Shown piece after piece: positions 1 to 11,250 of a stretch of 64,000 bases of DNA. The DNA is from Rhizophagus clarus (taxonomy: Eukaryota; Glomeromycota; Glomeromycetes; Glomerales; Glomeraceae): NCBI GenBank assembly GCA_015698045.1, contig BLAL01000183.1:496001-560000 (forward strand), read 5' to 3'. Both the position numbers and the translations under genes were made by a program. The notes beneath the pieces are model-generated. The model worked only from the letters and a program-made list of their open reading frames with translations. It was not told where the DNA came from and did not search any database. The first letter of the stretch is position 1; each line of letters starts with the position of its first letter.

Positions 1-697
1 CATTCCGTTAAAACTAAGTAATTTTTAAAAAGAGTAAAAGACCTTCAGATAAAGCTATTACTTTATACCAATGAATTAGTTTTAAAATCGTATATTCGTA
101 TTATACATTATACTTAATCCTTGTTATTTATATGATTTGTCTTTTTTAACTTTTTTTCTGCAACTCATTTCTCAGTGTTGCACTGAAATATGTTTTGTAC
201 AGCAAAATATTGTATATGTTTTATTTGCTGACTCGAACTGGACTGAATAGTATACTGTATTGAAATGACCGTGTTTGCTTGAACTAGACAGTTACAGTTA
301 ATTAATTTCGATAACTGAAATAAACGGTCCAGTGGATTTGGATATATGAAGTGACAACACTTTCACATCCCACTTGCCAAAGAAATTTAAATACTATCTC
401 TTTTATAATAATTTTCTTCAACATCTGAAATAAGAGAAGTAAAACAAATGTTATATTATGATTTACAATAATAGCTAAATCCAATTACAACGAATTGAAA
501 TTGCGTTCTAATTTACACCGCAGTATTTACTAAATATAGCCGGCTACTCAAAATTACTCATGTGATTTAAAATTAGCACATGACCATAATTTTTTAGTCG
601 TCAGTTTATACCGATCAAAAGCACTACAAAAAACTCTCGCTTCTTTGTATCGAAATAAATAAAGTATAACACCATTAGACCAATAAAGTAATTCACC
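1..697. other. Intergenic, upstream of SmD1
   Basis: No convincing gene is visible. The stretch is AT-rich with short runs; the only open frame is a short low-complexity minus-strand one (302-484). It presumably contains the SmD1 promoter next to position 697, but no clear motif stands out. Confidence 0.6.
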
Positions 698-1361
698 ATG
701 AAACTCGTAAGGTCTGTAAATTTATTTATTTATTTATTTGGGACATAAAAAATAAAAAAGAAAAATTTCTTATGATTATAGGATTCCTATTTTTTTTAAA
801 AAAAATCTATAAAATTTTTTTTTTTTTTTTTCTTTTCAAATAGATTTTTGATGAAACTAAATAATGAAACTGTTACGATAGAATTAAAAAATGGGACAAT
901 AGTTCATGGAACTATTACTGGTACTTCTTGTTTATAAATTATATTTCAATTTTTCAATTTTTAAAATCTTTCTTAATTTTAAAATATCCTGTTTAATTAG
1001 GTGTTGATATGAGTATGAATACTCATCTTAAAACAGTAAAAATGACTGTAAAAAACAAAGATCCTGTTAATTTAGATTCTTTAAGTATCAGAGGAAATAA
1101 TGTTAGATATTATATTTTACCGGATTCACTTCCATTGGATACATTATTAGTTGATGATACACCAAAGGCTAAGGCCAAGAAAAAAGAAGGTATATTTATA
1201 TATTTTTTTTTTTGGTTCGTGAGGAAATTTTTTGATGTAAGAGGTTCTCTGATATATGATAAAATTAACAATATTATTTGAATTACATAGCTGTTGGCGT
1301 TGGACGCGGACGTGGACGCGGACGTGGACGTGGTACTCGCGGTCGTGGTCGTGGTCGTTAA
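698..1361 (+). CDS. SMD1: Small nuclear ribonucleoprotein SmD1
   Basis: Core Sm-ring protein of the spliceosomal U1, U2, U4 and U5 snRNPs; it binds the Sm site of snRNA in the nucleus. Four exons: 698-711 (14 nt, MKLVR), 844-920, 1001-1189 and 1291-1361, all with GT/AG borders and phases that join cleanly. Visible features are the Sm1 motif ([16 protein letters not shown]), the Sm2 motif ([15 protein letters not shown]) and the family tail DTLLVDD. The last exon encodes a [14 protein letters not shown] RG tail, the usual target of symmetric arginine methylation. Length is about 116 aa, as expected for the family. The first exon is very short, so start prediction depends on the MKLVRF family start joined across the first intron. 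The next gene is convergent on the other strand. Confidence 0.96.
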
Positions 1362-1834
1362 GAATGATTTATACTCAGATAACGAAATTAAAGGGTTATC
1401 AATTCAGTTCTTTTGTAATTAAAATATAATGAATATTATATTATGGTTTGTATATTTTGTAATCAAATTTCTTGAGACAAACATTTTCCTTAATTGAGAA
1501 GGATGTATTTTGTTGTTTGACTTTTTTTATGGAAGTTCTTATGTTGTTAAGCTCAAGAATTGGAATTCTAAAGTACTAAAGATAAAATAAGGTAATAAAT
1601 ATTATTTGATAACTAAAAGTTCACAGGTAGGTATGATTTAAAAAAAAAAAGTATAAAAGATACATTCAACAAATAAAAAAAATAATAATGATAATAATAA
1701 TTAAACCATTCAATAATACTTCATATTTCTTTATTAATTTAATGTAATGAAATTTATTTGAATTAACGATTATGATAAATAATATTTAAAAAAAAAAAAA
1801 AAAAGTGAAAAAAGTTTGAAATATATTGTTACAT

Positions 1835-3057
1835 TTAAGCTTTCTTTTCTTTTCCATTTTCATCAAATGAGTCAACTTCTCTAGCTTGCTTTTGCCAAAT
1901 ATTTTGATCCTTCTTTTTCTTAATATCAAATTGTTCATCACCAGGTTTTCTATAGCTACCACCAATCTTATCCCAGATGGTAAAATATTGACCGTAGTTA
2001 TAGTTAAAATATAAATGATGAAGAGCATGATGAGCCGCACCATTAACAAATGATCCTGATGTAAGAAATTCGCCTAAAATCAAAAAAAAAAAAAAAAAAA
2101 AAAGAATTTTTTGAGATTGAAAAAAAAAAAAATGATAATATATAGATAATATATAGATAATATATATATAAACGTTACCATCATGAATCATAACCGTCCA
2201 AAGATTTACAAAAACAAATAAACTTATATAAATATATTTATGTAAAGGAAACAAATATACGGAAAGATGATATGGAACAGATTGAAGGTATCCATCTAAT
2301 GGATGAAATGCGTGAGATGAATAAGGTGTTGGGACTGTAATTGAAAAGTGAATAAATAAATTTAGGTTAAAATAGTTCAAATATATATATATATATAATT
2401 TATTTATTTAAAAAGAAAAGTTAAAATAAAAACTTACCAATCCAACGATGATGGGCCTAAATATATTTATATCAAAAAATGGTACGAATTAGAAGGTTAA
2501 TTTGATCGAGAATAAAATTAATAAAATTTTCGAAGAAATAATACCTTATGCAAGTGCTTATAAATGAGTGGATGATGCAGCCATCGATGAACCCAATAAA
2601 TACACATATCAGTAAAGAATAAAAACCAAAATACGGAGAATATTGCATATATTATCCCATATTGATTAATATCATCATATAAAGCAGAATAACCTCTAAC
2701 TTCACCAAGAAACCATGGTATGGTAACAATACTAGTAATAGGAAAACCTGATGCAGATAATTTTATTTCTTTTGCTATTTGATTTTTCAAAAATTTTGGA
2801 TGTTTCATTAAATCTTTATCAAAAACGAAAATATATGATAAAGTCGAAAAGAAAAAATAAAAAAAGTATACAAAAATCATTGTAATTATAAGTAATGAAG
2901 CAAATTGTCTATAAATATTATCGCGAGAAAGATAGGATACATGTGAGATTAGTGTTCCATTCTTGCCGGAAGCTAAATTGGCTTGAACCAATGGAAAAAA
3001 ACGCGCATATAAATCATCAAGAATATATTCGTCTGCGAAATCTAATGCTATATCCAT
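1835..3057 (-). CDS. ERG3: C-5 sterol desaturase (Erg3 family)
   Basis: Di-iron membrane enzyme of the ER that introduces the C5-C6 double bond of the sterol B ring in ergosterol-type synthesis. Four exons on the minus strand: 3057-2545, 2456-2438 (19 nt), 2334-2179 and 2073-1835, giving 308 aa. All introns are GT/AG with matching phase. The fatty-acid-hydroxylase histidine clusters are visible: HRWLHH at the end of exon 1, HKAHHRW built across exons 1-2, and NGAAHHALHH in exon 4. The family signature blocks SHAFHPLDGYLQS and YFNYNYGQYFTIWDK follow. Several hydrophobic segments precede and separate the clusters (around residues 55-75 and 135-155). The C-terminus is lysine-rich. The second histidine box depends on the 19-nt microexon. 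No fusion or damage seen. Confidence 0.95.
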
Positions 3058-4612
3058 TTTTTTTTTCTAATGAATATACTGAAAAGTATCAAACTTTTTC
3101 GATATCAATGATTAATACGTTTTCATAAATTTTATCTTTTTTTTTTTAAAAAAAAAAAAAAAAAATTCTTACTGAGCTTCACCTTGTGAAAAATTAAATT
3201 ATCCTCCCACACCACATGGTTGTTACTACTTAACCGCGGATCTAATTAAGTGGTACAAATAGAAAGTGGTACAAGATGTTATAGTAAAAAAAAATCAGTT
3301 TCATCTGTAAATTTTTATTGATTTACCAGCGATTTTTATAAATTCACGTGTTATTTATCAATTTTCAAGACTTGCGAAAAATGAACTTCGTTTATTTTGA
3401 TTAAATTAAAAGAAACGAATTTCACGATCTTACGTATATATCTTTATATGGGTATATATTTCATCTTTTTTTATCTTTTTTAAAATTTTTTTTTTTAATA
3501 ACAACAATAACAAAGATTCTTCTGTATTTTTTTTTTTTAGGTTTTTCTTTGTTAATGGAAAGGGTTGAATGGATATTCTGTGCAGCTGTTGCTTGTAAAT
3601 TGTGAAGAAAGGACGGATATCTTATATTTATTTAATGGCTTGCGGTACGAGAATGGTCAATAAATAAATGGATCAAATGTGATAATTGAATGACTAGCTT
3701 AGAAAGTCTAGATTACGGATATATAAGATTTTTAATGGATTAGTGGATTGTATAGGGCTTTTCTGTATCTTGTAAATGAATTTATATTTTACGTAATAAT
3801 AATGATGTTTTCATTTTATTCTATTTATGTGTGTTTAATAATTTATTTACCAAGTATTATTTATTATTCAGTAATCAAAAAATCATTAAGTAATAAAAAC
3901 CAACTCATAAATCAAGTAACTTTAATAATATATATATTGTATAAATATATACATAAAACCCTTTTTTTCTCTAAAATCAAGTAAGGTTAATTTTTTTTTT
4001 ATGTCATCAATTTAAAAGATTTAAACCTAAACCAGCTATAAACTTTTTATTCCATCATTTTTAAATGGAATATAAATAAAAACAAATGGTAACCCAATTT
4101 GTGCAATTTAAAACCGATGAAAAATGAAAAATGAAATGCAATAATTGAATGCTCATGATAAAAATACATTATATAGCGTTAAAAAAAAATAAAATAAAAT
4201 AAAATAAAAAAAGCTTCGTAATGAAAATCATAAATTAAATAAAAAAAGTTAAGAGAAAAACCAAAAAGAAAGAGAGAGGGTGGAATATGTTAAGAAGAAC
4301 AATGGAGATGGAAAGCAATATCGATCAATAATAATTGAATTGCTTGATTTGAAAGAAGGAATGTATGGGTTAAACCGAGATGAGATGATGACAAGGGGAT
4401 TTTGCGCGCATCGTAAATAATCTAAAGAATTGTATTAATGTTTAATATTTCATTAATTATTTTGAAGAATAAACATAAGTACGAAATGTCCGTTTTTTTT
4501 TATTACCTTATTATAATACGAAGCATTATTCCCCTTCGGTCGATGATTTTGTTTTCTCTTAACTTGTAAAAGCTCAATCATTCAATGGGTTAATAAAATC
4601 ACTTAGAGTTGA
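3058..4612. other. Intergenic region, 1.5 kb
   Basis: Upstream region of ERG3 (minus strand) and downstream region of the small gene at 4613-4885. It holds long T/A runs, a TTCACGTGTT half-palindrome near 3345 and an (AAAAT)n microsatellite near 4186-4206. The open frames here (such as 3748-3984) are AT-rich, low in complexity and lack any domain, so no gene is called. Confidence 0.6.
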
Positions 4613-4885
4613 TCAGCATGAATTATAAGTTTCACTACATCTAATGATTTTTTGAGATTTACTATGTCTTTTCACATAGCTAGCATTGCTTTTACTACTG
4701 TCTCGTTTTGAAGAAGTTGGTGAATCAGGACTAGCGTAATTTAAATAAACTCCATTAACATAATTTTGCTTGTAAAAATCAGGATCCTTTTGTTCGAATT
4801 CTGGTGTCATGGTAGACCTTCTTTTAGTATATTTCGTTACTTTCCACATTTCATATTGGGATTTAATCTTTTTAATTATAGACAT
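4613..4885 (-). CDS. Small conserved-looking protein, 90 aa, SNF12-tail-like motif
   Basis: Single-exon frame that opens with ATG at 4885 and ends at 4613. The composition is not low-complexity: a basic N-terminus (MSIIKKIKSQYEMWKVTKY), then FEQKDPDFYKQNYVNGVYLN, then a Ser/Lys-rich tail. I do not recognise an established family. The central motif FYK-x3-VN-x5-YA recurs in the last exon of the neighbouring SNF12 gene (FYKESWVNEAVFHYA). This small gene lies 0.87 kb downstream of SNF12 on the same strand. It could be a duplicated piece of the SNF12 tail, an unrelated small gene with a chance match, or a free-standing fungal family. The balanced amino-acid use argues that it is coding. Confidence 0.5.
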   Translation of the reverse strand: MSIIKKIKSQYEMWKVTKYTKRRSTMTPEFEQKDPDFYKQNYVNGVYLNYASPDSPTSSKRDSSKSNASYVKRHSKSQKIIRCSETYNSC

Positions 4886-5757
4886 TGTTATTAATTAAAG
4901 CTTAATAAAATTTAAGTCTTCGAAAAATCGAGAGAGGAAAATTGAAATTAAAGTTTAATAATTTCTTTATTAAGGTTTCCTTCAGAACTAGATTATTGTT
5001 AGACTGATGATGGCAAAGTGCGTCAAGTATTAAGAAGCTAATAAAAATTATTATAAACAGTTTTAAAAAAGGTATAATGATAAGAAAAAGTCTATTATTG
5101 TTAAATTAATACGGGTCAATTTTGAAGAAATGAAGAAAGGAAAGTATAAGTCTAAAAAAGAAGGAAAATGAAAAAAAAAGAGCGAATTTTTTTAAAAAAA
5201 AAAAAATCGTTAACCAGAAGAAAAATGGTTTGAGAAATAAAAAAAAAAAAAAGATAAATAAAATAAAATAAATAAAAATTAATTCGAAACTTTTTAATTA
5301 TTTCTTGTACTTCTTGTAGTGGAACTTTGGATGAAATGAACAATATCCAAATGTGCAACTATAAACTCGAAAAAAAGCGAGACGTTGCTTATATTTTAAA
5401 GCGGGAAATAAAAACAAGTTTAATTAGATTGGTTTCACAGCATCTTGGTTTGTTATTTATTTACATTACCTTATTTTACTTTCGCACATACGATTATTAA
5501 TTTTTTATATTGGTCTTTTTTTTTGGTAAGTTTTAAACGTTGGCATTCACTTTTTTTATGTTTGTGTAATGTAATATTGCTTGAATGATGTAACATATTA
5601 TTAAAAATCAGTATGCCGCGGCAAACTAAAATTGTATTACATATGTTTTAATTTATTTCCCTTTATAAAAAAAAAAAAATTTTTTTGGTAAACTGACCCC
5701 ACCTGGAGAAAATGGAAAAAATGTGACTTTTTTTTTTGTGAAAATAACTTTATCGTC
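4886..5757. other. Intergenic region
   Basis: Separates the 90-aa gene from the stop codon of SNF12. It carries several A/T runs and an (AAAAT)n tract near 5255-5275. No supportable gene; the small minus-strand frame at 5152-5358 is mostly Phe/Leu from T runs. Confidence 0.55.
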
Positions 5758-8372
5758 TTATCTTCTCTGATCATTTCTAATACTACTACTTGATCCTAAT
5801 AATTCATGCATTTTTCTTTGAGTCTGCGCAGTAGCATAATGAAATACAGCCTCATTGACCCAACTTTCTTTGTAAAATTCGGATTTTCTCTGTTCTTCAA
5901 GATTGACATGACTTTCCCCTAATATGACCTATTTATAAAAGGTGCAGTATAAGTATTTATTATATACTAACTATAAAAGGTATTAAAATACATAGTTATA
6001 ATTACTTCTAAATCTCGACTTTGACTTGCAACCCATTTATTAATAAATTCAACGGGTGATTTCGCGAAATTTAACAAAAAGTCGCGTTTGGTTTTCGAAT
6101 TATTTATACTTTGTACACATTGAACAATCTAATGTTGTAAATAAAAACGCGTTAATTTTTTTTTTTTTAATTAAAATAAAATAAAAGTTGTTTTAAGAAG
6201 TAAACCTTGTCATCCAGGTTTTGTATTTCTTTGTGGCTGGCATTATTACTGAAAACAGAAACAAGTCTTAACTTGTTAGGATCATCAATTTCAACTTCAA
6301 TGTCATAAGCATATCTTGATTGATGAAATTCCTTGTCGACTCTAAAATTTGGAGAAAAACAAATAATTTATGAATTTGATGTTCTTAAAATATTACAGTT
6401 CAAAAAGCGATAAATTTACGTACCGAATTGTATAATCAATGGTTATAGGGTCAATTGGTTGCAAATGCATATTAATTAATTCTGGTATTTGTGGAAAAGC
6501 CATTCGGGGAAGATTGAAAAGCTAGAAGAAAAATTGTTAATATTGAATATATTGTAAATAAGAAAATAATAATAATAATAAAATTAACCATACTGATTCT
6601 AATCGTGCATCATTATTGATAAATCTTTTTTCTTCAATATTGTCTTGCAAATTATGATGCTATAGGTTGTAAATTAAAATAAAAATTAATTTACTCTCAT
6701 GAATTCAAACAGATCATCAGCCAGTCGAGTATGTATAAGCTGATGACTCAAATCAACATTATAATAACCTTGATATATTGCCATAATGCTAAAATAACCC
6801 CGGTTTTTGTTTCCTCTTTTATACCCAGCAATGATGCCAACTCATCAGACAATTTATATCTTGGGGGATGTTTATCTAAATTTAGGTATATTTTACATTT
6901 AACATTTGAATCTCCCTTTCGCTTAATCTCGAATCCATCAACACCATCAGTATTACTGGACTTATTCCACTGTTAATTAGATAATAATTATTAATTAGAT
7001 TAATCATAAGTTTATGGCTAATTATTATTGCTTGCCTCAATCGTATTTCCATCTGGATACATTTCAGGATCTCTATCCAAATCAACAATAATAGAATTAA
7101 AAAAAGAAGAAAATTTTCGAGACGGGATCTTGTTAGTCTTGGATGAATTTTGTGGCTAAGGTTTTAACGTTTTTTTTTTTTTTAATAATAAAAAAATTAG
7201 TCAGTAATTCGACACTTAGATAAAAACTATAAATTTCACTTACATCAAGTAATCTTCCCTCAATTTTCAATATCCAAGCTGGAACATTTGAGTCTCCAAA
7301 TCCAAGGTCATTACTTTCACTATCTCTCTGAGGATTTTGATTAATTGCTGTGTTGGAGACAAAGACTCGTAATATGCGTTTAATCTATTTTCAATCATTT
7401 CGGTTAATTCTCATTTCTATTACATTTAGAAACAAAGAATAAACAAAATAAATCACCTTCATTGGCTTATTAATTGTCTCTTGTACTTCAAGACGTTTCC
7501 TCATAATTGTCGCGTCTAATCTCTTTTCAAAATTTTGAAGTTCCGTATATAAAAGGGACTCGGGTACAAGCGTATCAAGCTATTACGATAGGAAAAAAAA
7601 AATACATACTTTATTATACAACCGCTTTTAAACAAAAAATAAATATATATTATCTACAATTATAAAAAATCCGTACCTTCTCCGGAATGTTTCGGTCAAG
7701 TGCTCTTTTTTTCCTATTTTAACCAGAAATTTTATATAAAACAGTCAAGAAAAATACGCGAATTCGTATAAAAATCATTTTTTGAATGATAAGCTTACTT
7801 CGCTTGTTGCATACCGCTACTCAGCATAGGTTCGGGATTATTGCGTTTCCTTATTATCATTGGTCCCTGTGCCGCTGTCGAAGGACCAGCATGTTGTTGA
7901 GTATGAATTAAATGCGGTTGGTTCGCGGTTGCCATTGTTAGTCTTTGCGATGTTTGTACTTGCGCATGTGGTTGAATATACTAAAAGGAAAATTAAAGGA
8001 AATTAAACATTTTCTTGGCCCAAAAAATGAATGTTTGTTTTCATAATTAATAGTGATATGCACGCAGAAGTATGTTACACCAAAGTTTGATATATTCTAA
8101 GTATAAACCCGAGAGCTTCAGGTGCAAACCATAAATGGGAAAGCTGAGCTTTGACAGCTTTGATATATCAACTCGGGCAGACTCTGCGGATATTGGTTAA
8201 CGCAGTTTACTTTTTTCGTTGTGAAACTAACCTGAGATTGTCCATAGGGGAATGAAGTTGGACGATGTTGGTATTGAGAGTGTACTCCTGGTGTGAGAAC
8301 AAAAGCATTTGTCGAATATTGGTTAGGGTAGCCTGAAGGTGCAACCGGGCGTGGACCTCTTTGATGATTCAT
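5758..8372 (-). CDS. SNF12: SWI/SNF complex subunit SNF12/BAF60 (SWIB domain)
   Basis: Structural subunit of the SWI/SNF-type chromatin remodeller (yeast Snf12/Rsc6, human SMARCD). Twelve exons on the minus strand: 8372-8232, 7980-7799, 7713-7677, 7579-7457, 7384-7244, 7155-7036, 6969-6769, 6659-6594, 6521-6424, 6341-6206, 6128-6006 and 5928-5758, giving 512 aa, very close to the usual ~515. The N-terminus is Pro/Gln/Tyr-rich. Exon 2 encodes a QQ/HH-rich segment followed by a basic KRNNPEP stretch. The SWIB domain spans exons 7-8, recognised by the block KYKLSDELASLLGIKEET and ALWQYIK joined to HHNLQD. The tail (exons 11-12) has SPVEFINKWVASQSRDL and the FYKESWVNEAVFHYA motif. The intron after exon 6 uses a GC donor (GAG|GCAAGC). 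A TCACGTGA palindrome lies 118 bp upstream of the ATG. Confidence 0.93.
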
Positions 8373-8489
8373 GATATAAATTTCACCGTGATCAGAATAA
8401 AAAAAAACGTGAGGATGATTTATGGAAATTGAAGAGACAGCTTTTATATAAGGAAATCCAAATGTTCTAACTGGTTGCTAATTATTATA

Positions 8490-8497
8490 TCACGTGA
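8490..8497. promoter_or_regulatory. TCACGTGA palindrome upstream of SNF12
   Basis: Perfect 8-bp E-box-type palindrome inside ATATCACGTGATA, 118 bp before the SNF12 start. Such sites are bound by bHLH factors (Cbf1-type) in fungi. The same site recurs before four other genes in this window. Confidence 0.5.
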
Positions 8498-8620
8498 TAA
8501 ACATGACTTGAATGGGGCCAATCATCTTAAATATACGTAATTATAAAAAATTTTTTATTAACAGTTAATGAATCTAATCTTTGGTACAAAAATTATTATT
8601 ATTTTTTTTTTTTTTGTTTT

Positions 8621-10980
8621 TTAGTGTAAGTCTTGTCGTTTTCTTTCCCATATCTAAAAAAGTAAAAAGATAGTGATGTTATAAATGGGAATTTCTTGTA
8701 CGAATATAAGAATATTTAGCTGAATTTAGATGTTACCTGAATATAACTTTCAGATAAAAAGATCATTTGTGCGTTAATTTCTTCAACAATTAAATCTTGG
8801 ATTTGATACCATTGATCCTTTCCACGGTGTTGAACATGGACTTTATAAATACCGTTACCTTTGCCCGGCTTACCTTCGTGACAAATGTTCGCAATTAAAT
8901 CGTAATGAGTATTAAACTTTTCTTCATCTGGGTTTGCAAGGTCTAAATTTAATTCATTTAAGATAAAAAAATTAAGTAAATATAAAAGCATGAATTTAAA
9001 ATTATTCTGATAAAAACAGTAAAATCTCACAATCGCTCATATCAATATTCTTGATTGGAAAGTTGACAATAGTAGGATTTTTTTCTTCTGACCAATTGTT
9101 TTTGGTAAAACGTTTGATATGAAAAATAATATAGTTTGGTAATTGAGTCAATTGGAACCTTTTCAAAGTTCCAGCTGACTCATGAGCGTTACGACCATCA
9201 TATTTAGCGAGTATCGCTGTTAAGGCAACCTAAAAAAAAAAAATTGATGTATTATATAATTATCCTTTGCTATATTATATAATCATCATGATCTTACTTG
9301 AGGAATAATATTTTTTTCAACTTCATCCTTAAACAAAGGAGGCGCAGGTAAATTCAATGTCAAAAAAAGAAAAGGGAACGTTTTGACTGAAATTTCTATT
9401 TAAAGACAATATTTATACCAAAAAAAATATATAAATAAATAAATAAAATAAAATAAAAATACATTATATAATGATATGAAATGCGAGCCAAAAAATTTTA
9501 CCTCTGTCAACATCAAATAATAGTCGGTCATCATCGTCAGCATCTTCTTTTGCAACAACTGGCTGTTCCTCAACTTTGACTTCTCCTTGAAATATTTTAT
9601 GAATTATGCCTAATATTACCAACATAATAACATCAATAAAAGATGATCCATTCAAAAACATAATATACGAAAAATTAACATACTTGAATTTTGTTTCTTG
9701 GTTCCGCCCAAATCCTTATGTAATGTATTCAAAAACCAAGACAGAAATTCGAGAGGATCACTTTGTTCAGCAAGTTTAAATTTCTTATTACTTGCATTAA
9801 CAATTTCCTGAAGCAACTCATGTGGACTGACTTGACCCTTAAATGCTCTAGGATTCCAAATCTTTCTAACTAAAGTACTGAATCTTTGCACTTCGTGTAA
9901 AGTGTTTAAGGAATTTTAGATTAGAAATTTAAAATCTCAACTTCCAAAATGTCGTATTATACCTAATTGAGATCTAGTTTCAAAATTTTGTAAGATGAAG
10001 AAATCCCGAAGCGGTGGAATATGTGCCAGCGCTTGTATTATGACATTGACATAATCATTAGCCTTTACATTATTGAGACCTACAAAACCTATATGGCACA
10101 AACGGTTCAATGTTATGATTATCTAGGTTATAATAAATATCATTTAAAGTAAGTAAAAAAATCTCCCAAATCATTTACCCGGCTGTTACCTGGCAAGTAT
10201 TTTTTGTTATTTAAATCGTATGAATGTCTTATATTTTGATCCAATTTCTCGACTTGTTCTTTTGTAAAGGTTGGATGAAGCACATACTATAATTAAATTA
10301 AACATAAATTAAAAGTTGAAAAAAAAAGAAATAAATGAAAGTTAAATTCTTACCCTAATATCATCCAATGACGGATCCTTAACTTCATACCCATCAGGCA
10401 AAACATATACCTATTGAGATTTAACAATTGGTATTAATATCTAAAAGTTGAATTATAGTTTAATTCAATTAAATTCATACCTTAAGGGTGTGTAAATTAA
10501 TGAAAACGTGGTGATCCTCATGTAAGCTATGGAAATACGCGTGAGATTGACGTCCTCGACCTGGTAAAGACAACAACAAACACGAAACAAGAACTTAGCA
10601 AAAATTTGTGTATCTACAAAATAATATACATTATAATAAATCTTTACCTTGGAAGTATTTACCACACACTAAACACGCATATACATTTAAATTTGATAAA
10701 GAAACTGAGCAGACCTTTTCAAAATCAAAGTCCAACATATGACGGTTTATCTAAAAAAAAAATAAAAGATGCAATTGAAATTGAAATATTGTAGCAATAC
10801 GATAAGCTTCGTTTATTTGTATAGAAATTAACGTACAGTGTCCAAGTAGAGATCGCTAGAGCTATTAGCTGAAGTTTCGACACGAATTCTTTTTGTATCG
10901 GGTTGAGATATATCATCATCGTCTTCGATCATAGCTTCTGTATCATTATTCAAATCACGCTTTGGAACAATTTTATTCAT
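8621..10980 (-). CDS. USP39: U4/U6.U5 tri-snRNP protein USP39/Sad1 (inactive ubiquitin protease)
   Basis: Splicing factor with a ubiquitin-protease fold, required for tri-snRNP stability and pre-mRNA splicing. The CDS starts at the ATG at 10978-10980 and stops at 8621-8623. Exon 1 is 10980-10837 and the next begins at 10750; about nine or more further exons follow. Order: an acidic N-terminus; a ZnF-UBP finger over three exons (YACLVCGKYFQ, then GRGRQSHAYFHSLHEDHHVF); the fold core GLNNVKANDYVNVIIQAL; VQRFSTLVRKIWNPRAFKG and VSPHELLQ; FLSWFLNTLHKDLGGTKK; and the end YDLIANICHEGKPGKG with GIYKVHVQHRGKDQWYQIQD. The catalytic Cys position is Asp (ANDY) and the usual GHY is GIY, so it should be catalytically dead, as known for USP39/Sad1. 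Length is roughly 460-480 aa. Confidence 0.93.
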
Positions 10981-11058
10981 ATTTTTTTTAGTAGGCGATT
11001 TAAAAAAAAATCTTTATTTCGAGAAACCTGTCTATTATAACAGACAGCTAGTCTATAA

Positions 11059-11081
11059 CCAATCAGCAACAAATCACGTGA
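11059..11081. promoter_or_regulatory. CCAAT box plus TCACGTGA, upstream of USP39
   Basis: ACCAATCAGC at 11058-11067 followed by AATCACGTGATT (palindrome core 11074-11081), 94 bp before the USP39 start and in the gap to the stop of Cbf5. The arrangement suggests a core promoter. Binding proteins are inferred, not seen. Confidence 0.45.
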
Positions 11082-11250
11082 TTCAACTTATATTAGTTTC
11101 AAAATGAAAAATACGTTTAAATTATTCAACAAAAATAAATCTAAAAGTATAAATATCAGATATCATTTTCAAATAATTTAGACTTGTCCTATAATTTCTC
11201 AGCCGACTAATTTAATTCCGACTGTTTGAAGATCCCTCAAAATATTTTAA

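Noticed and set aside
6663..6768. Extra exon LIHTRLADDLFEFMR inside a SNF12 intron
   Set aside because: Removing the whole segment yields ALWQYIK-HHNLQD, which matches the SWIB family; the extra exon would break this block.
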